Of a stretch of 36,083 bases of DNA, positions 7,621-15,640 are shown in pieces (positions within the stretch are counted from its first letter, which is position 1; every line of letters begins with the position of its first letter). This stretch comes from a virus. The notes under the pieces were generated by a model that did not search any database, was not told where the DNA came from, and saw only the letters and a list, made by a program, of their open reading frames with translations. The position numbers were made by a program, and so were the translations under genes. Location: positions 1 to 36,083 of the IMG/VR virus record IMGVR_UViG_3300050011_000138. The stretch is one strand, 5' to 3'.

Positions 7621-9600
7621 ATGAAGCCTAGCAACCCACTCCTACAAAAACAAGCTCTCGACCCTTGGTTTGAACAAATCAACGAGCCCGATTACGCTGA
7701 GCACCAACACCACTCCGACCCCAGTTACACCACTCAAAACGGCAAGGATTACGCGGGACGTGGCACCACTGAGAATGAAGAGGGTGCGCTCCAAGACGGC
7801 ATTCCCGCAGGTCTCCTCTCGGTTGAACTTGGCAAATCCGCCACGGCAGCATCTAATTACGAAGAAGTCTTGAATCAAGCTCTGGAAGCTCTTGAAACCC
7901 TAGCACAAGTAGGTCCAAGTGAAGACATCAAGGGTTGCGCGAGCATGACTGCGGGCGACCTGCGGCAATTCGCCGAGGACTACAAGGCAGGTAGAGCGCG
8001 ACGGTTCTCAAGCGATGTAGATAATCCCAGCGTCACTACGATGCCCAGTGCTCCCGCCCCAGTCGATCCCGACAACGCAAAATTCTTTAAGGAGAGTGAT
8101 CCCATGTCTAATGAATTTTCACCCGCCGAAGAGAAAATCAACGGTATCGTTGGGGGCGAGGGGTTTCACTACGGAGCCCGCGTGACCGATGGGACCACGT
8201 TGTGGTTTAGGGGAAGTAATGAGCGGCTTTCGTTTGATCCTAAGACTGGGAACGTCTCGTACCTGAGGAACGGAAAAGTTGAACTAGAGTGCCCCGTTGA
8301 CCAACTTCAAAAGAATGTCGGTAGGATGCTCAAATCCTCCGCTCGTGAGTTCCACGAAACCCTGAAGAAGGCGTTGGGTCAGACGGCTGCTATTCGTCCA
8401 TCGCCGACCAAAGTATTTGAAGATAAAGTCGATAACGCAACAGGAAAACAGCCCGTAGCACCGACAGAACCTTCCGATGACGATGTGATGAAAGCCAAGA
8501 TGACGCTCGAAAACGCTGGGGTTGGCGATCAGATTGGCGTAAACGCGGCTAATCCCAACATGACCGTGCAGAAATGGCGTCGTAGTCATCCCAAAGAGCC
8601 GATTCCTGAAAGTGAACGTCGTCCACTTGATCCGTTCATTGAGTGGTGGGTTGCTGAGATTCGTGAAGGACGCACGTACAACAGCGACATGGGTGAGGCG
8701 CGTAGGGCGTATGACAACTTACCCACCAAAGACGCGGCTGTCACCAAAACCTACGGCACGGGCACACCCCCGGGCGGAACACCGAACGATCCAAGTGTAG
8801 ATGTCGAAGAAGAGGATGAAGGGAAGACCTCCAGCCAAAAGCAAGCAGATGTTAGCATCCACGAAACACCGAAGTTTCTCCCACCTCGTGACGATATTCG
8901 TAGACACCTCGATGAAGATGTGCAGGATGAGGTGATGGAAGGCGTGATGGATGGTGTGAAAGATAAAACCGCCGACGCTATTGAAGGAGAAGTTGTACGA
9001 GGGGGTAACTGGAAGTTGTACGCTTTTCCTGTGGATACGCCCCTCGGACAATATGGGGAAATCAAGCGACCCGTTCCTCCGCACAGCACTTGGTATGTGG
9101 GTGATAAAGCCAAAGCACTCCCAATCGTGCAAGATAATTGGGGTCCATTGTCTCACGTACAAGAGAACCAACTGTTAGAACGCGGGTCATTGGACATGCC
9201 CGACGCCTTGCTTCGTTTGACCAACATGGACTACTCCAAGCCCATCGTCTGGCCGAAGAAGAAACTTCAAGCTTCAGATGACGATGAGATGGCGAATGAA
9301 TATTACTTGGATAAGGTCCAAGGCATGAAGGCCGAAGCCAAGGAAGCGTTCATGACAGATGGTTCCATGCAGCAAGAAGCTCAAGACGCTGGTATGAGCG
9401 TGGAAGAACTGTGGAAAGAGATCGGTGGGGATTTCACCGAGAACTACTACATGTCGGCCTATTCCAAACACGGATCGATTGAAGTTCAGGAGGGGTTTAA
9501 GTGCCCTAACTGCAAGAGTATGAAGGGGAAAGCGGTTGAGGACGGTACGGACGACGCGGTAAGCTTGCGGGAGTGTTTAACCTGTGGGAGTTTTTACTAA
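7621..9600 (+). CDS. Large unknown virion-type protein with C-terminal zinc ribbon
   Basis: The 659-residue protein is modular: an acidic N-terminal part (1-160), a second part starting at Met162, a Lys/Thr/Ala-containing linker region (about 270-420), an acidic helical stretch with VEEEDEG and DVQDEVMEGVMDG, a folded segment around GGNWKLYAFPVD and PPHSTWYVGDK, and a C-terminal zinc ribbon CPNCKS (about residue 629) with CLTC near the end. GAGG at 7611-7614 supports ATG 7621. An in-frame ATG at 8104 has a stronger GGAG site and could give a 498-residue product. It directly precedes the capsid protease gene and has protease-linker-like sequences such as GKTSSQKQA and KLQASDDD. No family is recognised; a head or packaged role is inferred from context. 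Confidence 0.65.
   Translation: MKPSNPLLQKQALDPWFEQINEPDYAEHQHHSDPSYTTQNGKDYAGRGTTENEEGALQDGIPAGLLSVELGKSATAASNYEEVLNQALEALETLAQVGPSEDIKGCASMTAGDLRQFAEDYKAGRARRFSSDVDNPSVTTMPSAPAPVDPDNAKFFKESDPMSNEFSPAEEKINGIVGGEGFHYGARVTDGTTLWFRGSNERLSFDPKTGNVSYLRNGKVELECPVDQLQKNVGRMLKSSAREFHETLKKALGQTAAIRPSPTKVFEDKVDNATGKQPVAPTEPSDDDVMKAKMTLENAGVGDQIGVNAANPNMTVQKWRRSHPKEPIPESERRPLDPFIEWWVAEIREGRTYNSDMGEARRAYDNLPTKDAAVTKTYGTGTPPGGTPNDPSVDVEEEDEGKTSSQKQADVSIHETPKFLPPRDDIRRHLDEDVQDEVMEGVMDGVKDKTADAIEGEVVRGGNWKLYAFPVDTPLGQYGEIKRPVPPHSTWYVGDKAKALPIVQDNWGPLSHVQENQLLERGSLDMPDALLRLTNMDYSKPIVWPKKKLQASDDDEMANEYYLDKVQGMKAEAKEAFMTDGSMQQEAQDAGMSVEELWKEIGGDFTENYYMSAYSKHGSIEVQEGFKCPNCKSMKGKAVEDGTDDAVSLRECLTCGSFY
8088..8106 (+). 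promoter_or_regulatory. Possible internal in-frame translation start
   Basis: TAAGGAG (8088-8094) lies 9 bases before an in-frame ATG at 8104 (Met162, MSNEFSPAEE). The spacing and match to a Shine-Dalgarno site are better than for the annotated start at 7621, so a shorter second product is plausible. Confidence 0.4.
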
Positions 9601-9626
9601 CTACAGCCCTCTTAAATAGGAACTCT

Positions 9627-10529
9627 ATGCCCTTTACGAAGATAGCCAACGCCGCAGTGCAAGAACCAGTCATCGCACCCGAAGACTGGATTAAGCTACA
9701 CGGAAAACACGTGTTCGGGCAGAAGTCTGCTTCGGGTTCAGCCGCCGCACAGACCTTTAGGAAATCCGCTGATACATCGAAATACCTGTTGTCCCACTGC
9801 ACCATCATGGCGAGCGTTATGGTCGAGTCCGATCCCTACGATTACCTCATCAAGCCCGAATGTAGTCACCTCGTCAATAACAACGATGACGCATGGACGA
9901 ACGAAGTTCTGAAGCTTAGCCACAGCAGCTTTGTTGGGGCCTTCAACTTCGTAGAGCACTTCCAGAATTCCAAATATGCGAAGGGGCACATACTCGATGC
10001 TATTCTTCGCAAGATCAAACTGAACGGCGATGGCTCTGTGTGGGTCTATTTCTGCGACATCCTTGTCGCCACGGACCTCGGACACGAGAAGCTGATTAAC
10101 GACATCCGCAGCGAGAAGGTCAAGTACCTTTCGATGGGCTGCGTGACTGATCTCGTTATTTGCAGCTATTGCGGAGCCCGCGTTACCGATCAAAACACCT
10201 ACTGCAACCACCTGTCGTACCAGAAGGGTATGTTCCTGACGGACGATGACGGTATTCCACGTCGTGTCGCCGAGCTTTGCGGACACAAGACAATGCCGCA
10301 GGGCGGCGTGAAGTTTGTGGAAGCGAGTTGGGTTGCTACCCCAGCTTTCCCCGGGGCTGCGAAGCGCAATACCGTGGCCGAAGAGTGGGTCGGGCCACGC
10401 ACCAAGTACACCAAGTCATCGACTGCTGGCAAGATGGCAAAAATTGCCAGTGTAAATGATGAATTCGAAACCGTTAATTTAGGCGATGCTTTAATGAACG
10501 CGGACCTGCACGGGAGACTAATACGCTAA
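9627..10529 (+). CDS. Capsid maturation (prohead) protease with Cys-rich finger
   Basis: I chose ATG 9627 (300 residues) because AGG at 9618-9620 precedes it; an earlier start at 9573 would overlap the previous gene and add 18 unlikely residues. Residues 96-125 (KLSHSSFVGAFNFVEH then KGHILDA) and 163-171 (EKVKYLSMGC) match the herpesvirus-type protease fold used by phage prohead proteases, with His111 and Ser169 as likely catalytic residues. Immediately after is CSYCG...YC.HL (179-195), a Cys/His finger known in proteases of some large myoviruses. Near the C-terminus ASWVATPAFPGA resembles the conserved closing PA-D-P-A segment. It overlaps the next gene by one base (TAATG), the usual protease-scaffold pairing. 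It should cleave scaffold and N-terminal propeptides inside the prohead. Confidence 0.77.
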   Translation: MPFTKIANAAVQEPVIAPEDWIKLHGKHVFGQKSASGSAAAQTFRKSADTSKYLLSHCTIMASVMVESDPYDYLIKPECSHLVNNNDDAWTNEVLKLSHSSFVGAFNFVEHFQNSKYAKGHILDAILRKIKLNGDGSVWVYFCDILVATDLGHEKLINDIRSEKVKYLSMGCVTDLVICSYCGARVTDQNTYCNHLSYQKGMFLTDDDGIPRRVAELCGHKTMPQGGVKFVEASWVATPAFPGAAKRNTVAEEWVGPRTKYTKSSTAGKMAKIASVNDEFETVNLGDALMNADLHGRLIR

Positions 10530-12691
10530 TGGCAAACGCAACGAAATCAAAGTTGGCAGCGGCGAAAGCCGCACTTAACCGCAAGCAGGCTGATTTGGAC
10601 GCTATTGACGACCAGATCATGGGTCTGGACTCTGGCATTCCAATGGACGCCCCCGCTACCCCCGAATTTGACCTCCTTACCGCGAAGCGCGAAGAGCTTG
10701 AAGAAGAGATTCGCACCATGCGCGAAGGCGTTCAGTTTATCTCCGAGTGGGAGAAACTGAAGGGCGGACAGTGGTCGGAAGGTATTCGGTCCCAGTTGGA
10801 CGGCCTCGACTCAGAGATCGCCAATATAGCTGGCGGCGATGCCGCCGAGCCGGGTATGGGCGTAGGTCCAGATTTGGGAGCCCCAATGGGCGATCCCCTA
10901 GCTGCACCGCCTGCCCCAGATGCCCTAGCAGCACCAGCGGGCGAAGTGGCTCCTGAAGCCGCCCCAGCCCTCGATGCGGCACCCGATGCCGTCGCACCTG
11001 CACCAGAAGCACCTGCACCTGCCTTGGAACCTCCTTTGGCGAGTGCAAAATCCGCAGTAAACAAGAAAAATAACTATCAAACCTCTCAAAAGAGGGGCAA
11101 TTCTGCTCCGCAGATGAAAAAGGAAGGCTCCAACATGGCAAACCCTACAGCTACCAAGCCCTCGAACCTGAAAGAGAAGCTTGCTGAACTGAAAACGAAG
11201 CGCGAGACGATCAAGAAGGAAGCACAGGTTCGCACCGCTGCGGCATATACTATTGCCAACACGATGCTCCCGAGCGCCCCTGTTGAGAAGCGTCAGGCAT
11301 TCGCCTCCTCGCTACTCCAAGGTAACGACACCAAAGCCCTCGTTGCTGCCCTCCGTCAAACCGCGATCAACGCCCACTACTCCAAGGTCGCCGAACAATT
11401 CAAAGAAGTCCACAAAGTCGAACTCAATGATCTCCTCGAAGACCCGTCCGTTCTGAAGTCCGAGCGTTCGGCTGTCGAAAAGGAAATTAAGGGTGATGCG
11501 AAGTCGGCTACTTCGAAGAAGGCCGATGACCGCAAAGACGCTGGTCCGCAAGAAGGCACCTACGAAGATGGTCGCAAGGGCTCCGAGCCGAAGGAAATGG
11601 AAGCCTCGAAAGCTGGCGACCGTCCTGACGCTGGCGAGAAGCCCGGTCAGACCGTGAACCTTAGCGATGGCAAGTCCGCCGCCGCGAAGAAAGCATGTAA
11701 GGACGGCGAAAAGTGCGCTGGCTGCGAGAACTGCAAGAAAGCCGCTGAGAAGAAGTGCGACAAGTGCAAAGGCGAATGCAAGTGCGCTTCTAAGACTGTT
11801 GCAGCCAAGTCAAAGAAGGCCGATGAACCACCGATGGACGCTCCCATGGACGCCCCTGCTGGCGATGCACCCGCAATGGATGCCCCAGCCGCAGATTTAG
11901 GTGCCGAAGTTGATGCTCCCATGGACGCCCCAATGGAAGGTGATGCCCCAGTCGATGACGCAGGTGCGATCCTTACCGACGAGAAGAAGATGGTCGTTCA
12001 AGAAGAGATCGACACCGTTAAGGATGCCGTTCGTGCTCTTGAGACCGAGCTTCTTGAAGAGAACGAAGAGGAAATTCCTCTCGCTCTTGAAGAAGGCGAA
12101 GGCGAACCCTCCGAAGAAGAGCTTGACCTTTCGTCCGTGTTCGATCAGGGCGAGATGGAAGACAAGGCTGCTTCGCTTGCCAACGAAGGTGAAGAGCACA
12201 CCGCAGGCGACGACGGGGATTTCTTTGCCCCAACATCTGCCGCAGGCATGGAATCTGTGCTCGACGACAGCGGTATGCAGGTAGCCAGTATCGAGAGCTA
12301 TTTCGATATGCAAGGCTCCGACGCCGACCCACTGTACAGCTTGATCGCATCTGAAACCAAGGAGGCTGCTGCCGTTGCTGGTTTTGACGTGCTTGAGTCC
12401 TTCACTGGTGAAGTGGCGAACAAGATGAAGCAGGACGGCTCCGAAGGTCGCGACAACGAAGTCGATCATGATGAAGACCTCTTCGTCGAAGCAATGAAGG
12501 ACATCAAGCCTGAGGAACAGGGCGCAAAGCGCACTCCGCAGGATGCACGTCCCGAATTGCAGGCTCCGAAGTCCGCAGCCGCAAAGACCGCAGCCAAGGT
12601 TCCTACAGGCAGCATCAAGCGTGTTCGTCCTGTCGTAGCCTCACCGAAAGCCGTTGACATCGCCACTGCGCTGTTCGGCAACGACGAGTAA
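10529..12691 (+). CDS. Scaffold-like acidic, Ala/Pro-rich prohead protein
   Basis: The 720-residue protein begins on the TAATG overlap with the protease gene, the classical position of a scaffold. Residues 1-95 are coiled coil; 105-175 are an Ala/Pro-rich linker; 203-320 are helical and Lys-rich; about 385-435 contain a Cys cluster (CKDGEKCAGCENCKKA, CDKCKGECKC); then come MDAP repeats (about 435-475), an acidic helical part (485-560), and a C-terminal helical part ending in KVPTGSIKRVRPVVASP and ATALFGNDE. The basic C-terminus could contact the capsid protein. Repeated KSA/KTA motifs (SAKSAVNKK, KSAAAKTAAK) may be cleavage sites. An internal start at 11135 could give a 518-residue form, similar in idea to nested scaffold genes. 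The Cys cluster is unusual for a scaffold, so a packaged protein is an alternative. Confidence 0.65.
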   Translation: MANATKSKLAAAKAALNRKQADLDAIDDQIMGLDSGIPMDAPATPEFDLLTAKREELEEEIRTMREGVQFISEWEKLKGGQWSEGIRSQLDGLDSEIANIAGGDAAEPGMGVGPDLGAPMGDPLAAPPAPDALAAPAGEVAPEAAPALDAAPDAVAPAPEAPAPALEPPLASAKSAVNKKNNYQTSQKRGNSAPQMKKEGSNMANPTATKPSNLKEKLAELKTKRETIKKEAQVRTAAAYTIANTMLPSAPVEKRQAFASSLLQGNDTKALVAALRQTAINAHYSKVAEQFKEVHKVELNDLLEDPSVLKSERSAVEKEIKGDAKSATSKKADDRKDAGPQEGTYEDGRKGSEPKEMEASKAGDRPDAGEKPGQTVNLSDGKSAAAKKACKDGEKCAGCENCKKAAEKKCDKCKGECKCASKTVAAKSKKADEPPMDAPMDAPAGDAPAMDAPAADLGAEVDAPMDAPMEGDAPVDDAGAILTDEKKMVVQEEIDTVKDAVRALETELLEENEEEIPLALEEGEGEPSEEELDLSSVFDQGEMEDKAASLANEGEEHTAGDDGDFFAPTSAAGMESVLDDSGMQVASIESYFDMQGSDADPLYSLIASETKEAAAVAGFDVLESFTGEVANKMKQDGSEGRDNEVDHDEDLFVEAMKDIKPEEQGAKRTPQDARPELQAPKSAAAKTAAKVPTGSIKRVRPVVASPKAVDIATALFGNDE
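11082..11137 (+). promoter_or_regulatory. Leader-like hairpin and internal start inside the scaffold-like gene
   Basis: CCTCT (11082-11086) pairs with AGAGG (11091-11095); downstream AAGGAAGG (about 11120-11127) precedes an in-frame ATG at 11135 (Met203, MANPTATK). The layout resembles the leader before the gene at 22747 (hairpin, then Shine-Dalgarno, then ATGGCA). It may be an old intergenic leader now read through, or an active internal start. Confidence 0.4.
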
Positions 12692-12698
12692 CCATAAT

Positions 12699-12759
12699 AG
12701 AGGAATCCCTCTTACGGGCGTGAGTAATCTCGAACCGAGGATTGCGGTCTCGGACGCCC
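12699..12759 (+). other. Stem-loop-rich intergenic element before the RHS fragment
   Basis: AGAGG/CCTCT (12699-12703, 12708-12712) forms one hairpin. GGGCGT (12716-12721) pairs with ACGCCC (12754-12759) and encloses CCGAG/CTCGG (12735-12739, 12749-12753). There is no T-run. It marks the left edge of the accessory island; function unknown, possibly RNA processing or a recombination scar. Confidence 0.4.
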
Positions 12760-12783
12760 CATTCGACGCTGTTGGTGTAACCG

Positions 12784-13692
12784 ATGCTTAGAGCGCCCCC
12801 ACCGGGCAAAGGAACAGTAGAACTAGGTTCCGCACCCGCTGATTCCTCCGGCGCGGGTTGGAATTTGTACGCCTACAGCACTAACCCCCTTTCGCAGACG
12901 GACCCAACGGGGTTGGACGACATGGCGATAACCGATAGTTCTATTCAACTACTTTTCTCTGATTCCGGTGGGACCCCCTCAGACCCATCAAGCTGGCTCG
13001 GGGCAACCGGACCAGCGGGGCCTACGGACATCCCCGGAAGTGGACTGTGCTCTGCCCCGCCGTGCGCTTTTCAGCCCTCCGACGGATCGACAACACTGCA
13101 ATCAACAACAATAGGGAGTAACAGCGACACCAACAGTCCGTCCTTCACAGGCGCGGGTATTGGGACGGGTTCATTTATATCTGGTCCATCTGCATCTATG
13201 GGTGATGGGGCACCAACAGGAGGCTCAAATTCGTCATGGGGAAGCCAAGACCCCTTGGTTCAACTTATCAACAAGACCTCAAACCTACTAGGTATGTCAT
13301 CTATGGACCCCTCCGTGAACGAACAGGAGCGTTTAACTGGTATGTTGAAGATGGGTGCAGTCGGAGGAGGTGAGGGTACCGCTGCTGCTAAGGCTGCCTA
13401 CGCCAGTGCTGGGGGAGTGCGTGTTTTCAGCGAATTAGATGCTGCTGCTGTCAAATCGGGATCGGACGCTGGTTACAAAGCTATGGACATTATGAGAGCA
13501 GCGGTGGAGAAGGCAGTTAAAATTGATATAGCGAATGGTGTCAAGCCGTTGGCCAACCCATCGCTATCTCACGATGTGGCTAACTTAGCAATGCAAGCCG
13601 CCGCTGATCCAGAATTTGCTCGATGGCAATTGAAGCAGTTATTGAACATACAGGCGCGTTTTGCAGTAGACGACCTCACGTTTAACTATTAG
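12784..13692 (+). CDS. Truncated RHS-repeat protein end with unknown C-terminal domain
   Basis: Residues 24-45 read AGWNLYAYSTNPL..TDPTGLD, the conserved end of the RHS-repeat-associated core (normally N.YAYV.NNP....DPTGL), the point after which RHS proteins carry a variable, often toxic, C-terminal domain. The core itself, normally many hundreds of residues, is missing: a stop codon lies in frame at 12778-12780. After the motif come a Gly/Ser/Thr/Pro-rich stretch (about 50-160) and a helical domain (about 175-302) containing SELDAAAVKSGSDAGYKA. I do not recognise that domain and no immunity gene is evident, though the reverse-strand gene next door is possible. The Shine-Dalgarno site is weak and base use looks unlike its neighbours, which suggests bacterial origin. 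The gene may be a remnant or may produce a domain. Confidence 0.6.
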   Translation: MLRAPPPGKGTVELGSAPADSSGAGWNLYAYSTNPLSQTDPTGLDDMAITDSSIQLLFSDSGGTPSDPSSWLGATGPAGPTDIPGSGLCSAPPCAFQPSDGSTTLQSTTIGSNSDTNSPSFTGAGIGTGSFISGPSASMGDGAPTGGSNSSWGSQDPLVQLINKTSNLLGMSSMDPSVNEQERLTGMLKMGAVGGGEGTAAAKAAYASAGGVRVFSELDAAAVKSGSDAGYKAMDIMRAAVEKAVKIDIANGVKPLANPSLSHDVANLAMQAAADPEFARWQLKQLLNIQARFAVDDLTFNY

Positions 13693-13700
13693 CCGATGAA

Positions 13701-13713
13701 CCCCATGGTGGGG
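13701..13713 (+). other. Small hairpin after the RHS fragment
   Basis: CCCCA-TGG-TGGGG is a perfect short hairpin 8 bases after the stop codon. No T-run follows, so it probably only stabilises the transcript end next to the stronger terminator at 13728. Confidence 0.35.
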
Positions 13714-13727
13714 TCAGAATACACAAT

Positions 13728-13760
13728 GAATGGGTCGCCAAAAGCGGCCCATTCACTTTT
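13728..13760 (+). terminator. Probable bidirectional terminator between convergent genes
   Basis: GAATGGG (13728-13734) pairs with CCCATTC (13748-13754), extended by an inner CGC/GCG, with a CAAAA loop and a downstream ACTTTTG. It lies exactly between the ends of the RHS fragment and the reverse-strand gene, whose stop codon overlaps its right arm. Confidence 0.6.
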
Positions 13761-13962
13761 GTGAGTAGAAAACCTTCGGTCCTCTATAGAGACTGGATGC
13801 CTTTATCAGCGGGGCGTTCACTTCCTCGGAGACGGGCTCGTAGTGGGTGTCCCAGTAGCCAAGCTCATAGCCCTTCCAGCATAGCAGACTGATCGTGTGG
13901 GTCAGCTTGGGGCGTCCGCACTTGATACACCGTGGCTCAATCATCTCTCCATTATATATCAC
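13753..13962 (-). CDS. Small unknown Cys-containing protein
   Basis: The 69-residue reverse-strand protein has CIKCGRPKLTHT near its N-terminus and a further Cys in LLCWKGYELGYWDTHYEP, which suggests a small metal-binding fold, but only three Cys are present. It begins with GTG at 13962, preceded by AGGT; an in-frame ATG at residue 7 has a GGAG only two bases away. It faces the RHS fragment and shares its terminator. No family is recognised. An immunity role toward the RHS domain would be speculation. Confidence 0.5.
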   Translation of the reverse strand: MIYNGEMIEPRCIKCGRPKLTHTISLLCWKGYELGYWDTHYEPVSEEVNAPLIKASSLYRGPKVFYSQK

Positions 13963-13978
13963 TACCTGAATCTTTTAT

Positions 13979-14503
13979 ATGGCGATCCAAGGCAAAATCT
14001 TAGCGGTGCAAATCCAAACCCCCGAGATCAACGTTCAACCTCAAGGCGGACAGGAACAAAGTGGGTACAGGTGCATTCTGGCTGTCAACTCCATTTTAGC
14101 TAAGGTTCAGACTACGGTCTTGTTTGGCGTCGATCTGTATGGTATTGGTCTGATGAGCAACTTTCCCGAAGAACAGATATTCCCGCGTTTTGTGAATTCA
14201 TTCAAGGACAGACCTTGGAAGTGGGCGCAGTTGTCGGCGATTCCCAATCCCCCCATCCCGTACCCACGGTATCTTGCTCCAGCGCGACCTCCCGTTGCAA
14301 CTGGGACTCTCACGGTATTGAACTCAGGCTGGGATGCCATGTACGGATATTGGATCGATTTCAAAGGGAACTACTTCTTGCATTTCCCCTTGTTCAAGGA
14401 CTGGGCGAACATCGTTATTCGCGACGGTCCTGACTATAAGGGATTCCAACCATCCGCATATTCGGGCAGCGGGAAATCGGGCTCGGGTAATTGCAATCGC
14501 TAA
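13979..14503 (+). CDS. Unknown protein of the accessory island
   Basis: This 174-residue protein shows no family I can name. It starts at ATG 13979 after an AT-rich stretch and lacks a clear Shine-Dalgarno site. It has beta-rich segments (QGKILAVQIQ, TGTLTVLNSGWDAMYGYWIDF), many aromatic residues and prolines (PNPPIPYPRYLAPARPP), and a flexible Gly/Ser tail. The layout could suit a virion surface or baseplate accessory protein. Its last four bases overlap the end of the reverse-strand HNH gene. Function unknown. Confidence 0.55.
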   Translation: MAIQGKILAVQIQTPEINVQPQGGQEQSGYRCILAVNSILAKVQTTVLFGVDLYGIGLMSNFPEEQIFPRFVNSFKDRPWKWAQLSAIPNPPIPYPRYLAPARPPVATGTLTVLNSGWDAMYGYWIDFKGNYFLHFPLFKDWANIVIRDGPDYKGFQPSAYSGSGKSGSGNCNR

Positions 14504-14925
14504 ATCGACCTGTTAATCACCGTGTTGAGTAGGTCCTGAGATATTACTGTGTCTTTCCGAGTTCTTTTCTTTTTAGGTACGAATGGTGTGTAGGGAACCC
14601 ACAGGCTGCCGATCTTAACTTGCCATTGCCCATCCACCTGACGACGTTCTTGTCGGGGCTCCGTTTCTTTCCGCTTGATACAGTTGCAGTTGGCGCACAG
14701 AAGTCGATATTTCTTTGTAAATTCCGGGTCCAAAAGCATCTTGTGGTATTTCCATCCCCCAAACTTTTTGGGAAGTGGATCATCGCCGCTCGGAATCACC
14801 TGTAGGCAACGAATATCGGTACAACCACGACTCTCATCCTCGTTGATCCAGTGACAATCGGAAGACTGACAACACCCACCTAAACGTTGAATCGCTTCCT
14901 CTCGGCCCTCCGTACAGTATCCCAT
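14500..14925 (-). CDS. HNH-type homing endonuclease
   Basis: The 141-residue protein has the order expected of a phage HNH nuclease: LGGCCQSSDCHW, then IRCLQVIPSGDDP in place of the usual DH motif, then KKYRLLCANCNCIKRKE, a frequent closing zinc-knuckle and helix of this family. The C-terminal 50 residues are basic and could bind DNA. The central metal-binding His is not obvious (HWINEDES is the nearest), so activity is uncertain. It runs opposite to the surrounding structural genes, with its own probable promoter region at 14926-15000. Confidence 0.65.
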   Translation of the reverse strand: MGYCTEGREEAIQRLGGCCQSSDCHWINEDESRGCTDIRCLQVIPSGDDPLPKKFGGWKYHKMLLDPEFTKKYRLLCANCNCIKRKETEPRQERRQVDGQWQVKIGSLWVPYTPFVPKKKRTRKDTVISQDLLNTVINRSI

Positions 14926-15113
14926 CTCTAATAATACTGAAAATCGCTAATGAACGACCTCTACCAAGGCTCGAAAAGCTACCCAGAAAAATGAGGGGGC
15001 TAACTCTTTGATAGCAAGCCTTTTCCAAGTTCGTGCCAGTATTCATGGCAAAATCTGAATTCGATAATTTGAATTTCCCAGTGTCATCGAAAAATTGAAT
15101 TTTGGTCATTTAT

Positions 15114-15145
15114 GAGTTCCTCCTGTAAGGAGAACAACTCAAATG
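15114..15145 (+). promoter_or_regulatory. Hairpin covering the ribosome binding site of the broken fibre gene
   Basis: GAGTT (15114-15118) pairs with AACTC (15136-15140), and CTCCT (15120-15124) pairs with AGGAG (15128-15132). The AAGGAG Shine-Dalgarno site at 15127-15132 is therefore buried in the stem just before ATG 15143, which would repress translation unless the hairpin opens. Confidence 0.5.
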
Positions 15146-15598
15146 TCTGAATGCATAGTTTACGGTTTCACATGGCAAGGCGCTTGGAACGACACTCAAA
15201 CCTATAACCCATACGATGTGGTTCAACGCAACGGCTCATCGTACAACGCCGTAGCGCCTATGCGTCTGGCTCACTAACAGCGGATGTTGGCGTCTACAAT
15301 ACATCGGGTGCCCTTCAGTGTAGCAATGGGGGGGAAAAGTTTGTCGTCTGGGTTCAGTGTACAAACTTTTGCCATGAGCACTGCAACAACCCTTCCAGCG
15401 GGAGAGTACCTCTTCGCTACAACAGCGAGTACGGGAGGATTTCGTGTTTACGCCTCAAGCAGTGCGGGGATAAGCTATTGGCCCCTCACCACATCCACAT
15501 CGGCGTCCAGTGGGGTACTACCGTCAACAATCACTCTAAGCCCATCGGCGGCATACCAAAGCACTAACGTGTTCACTCCAGTGATGATTATCACTTAA
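15143..15598 (+). pseudogene. Broken tail-fibre-like gene
   Basis: ATG 15143 opens a 44-codon frame (MSECIVYGFTWQGAWND, then YNPYDVVQRNGSSYNAV) that resembles the repeated W.G.W...T.Y...DVV..NGSSY carbohydrate-binding-like module of tail fibres, then stops at 15275-15277. The +1-shifted frame continues as YASGSLTADVGVYNTSGALQCSNGG; at the G7 run (15327-15336 region) dropping one G returns to the first frame, which reads SLSSGFSVQTFAMSTATTLPAGEYLFAT and ends at 15598. That tail resembles the C-terminal domain of the intact fibre at 20801. The simplest reading is an internal deletion plus a 1-base indel. A sequencing error in the G-run or programmed frameshifting are alternatives. The ORF 15284-15598 alone could be translated only from a poor start. 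Confidence 0.6.
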
Positions 15599-15602
15599 TA
15601 AA

Positions 15603-15640
15603 AAACGGGGCGTGACTCTTCATTTAGAAGGTCACGCCTT
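15603..15640 (-). terminator. Terminator of the GIY-YIG gene
   Basis: GGCGTGAC (15609-15616) pairs perfectly with GTCACGCC (15631-15638). Read on the reverse strand it is followed by CCGTTTTTT. The stop codon of the GIY-YIG gene (15624-15626) lies in the loop. On the forward strand only TTT follows, so it may also slow transcription leaving the fibre remnant. Confidence 0.7.

Noticed and set aside
9573-9626. Earlier start of the capsid protease
   Set aside because: It would overlap the end of the zinc-ribbon gene and adds residues with no match to the protease; ATG 9627 has AGG before it.
12716-12759. tRNA-like fold in the gap before the RHS fragment
   Set aside because: The outer stem has only 6 pairs and the interior lacks the TTC and anticodon arms; total length is 44 bases, too short for a tRNA.
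14834-15109. A 91-codon reverse open frame upstream of the HNH gene
   Set aside because: It overlaps the start of the better-supported HNH gene and has no Shine-Dalgarno site or recognisable motif.
15320-15345. Programmed frameshift at the G7 run
   Set aside because: A working programmed shift would also need a slippery site and an explanation for the earlier stop at 15275, where the frame already differs; a broken gene is simpler. Slippage-driven phase variation remains open.
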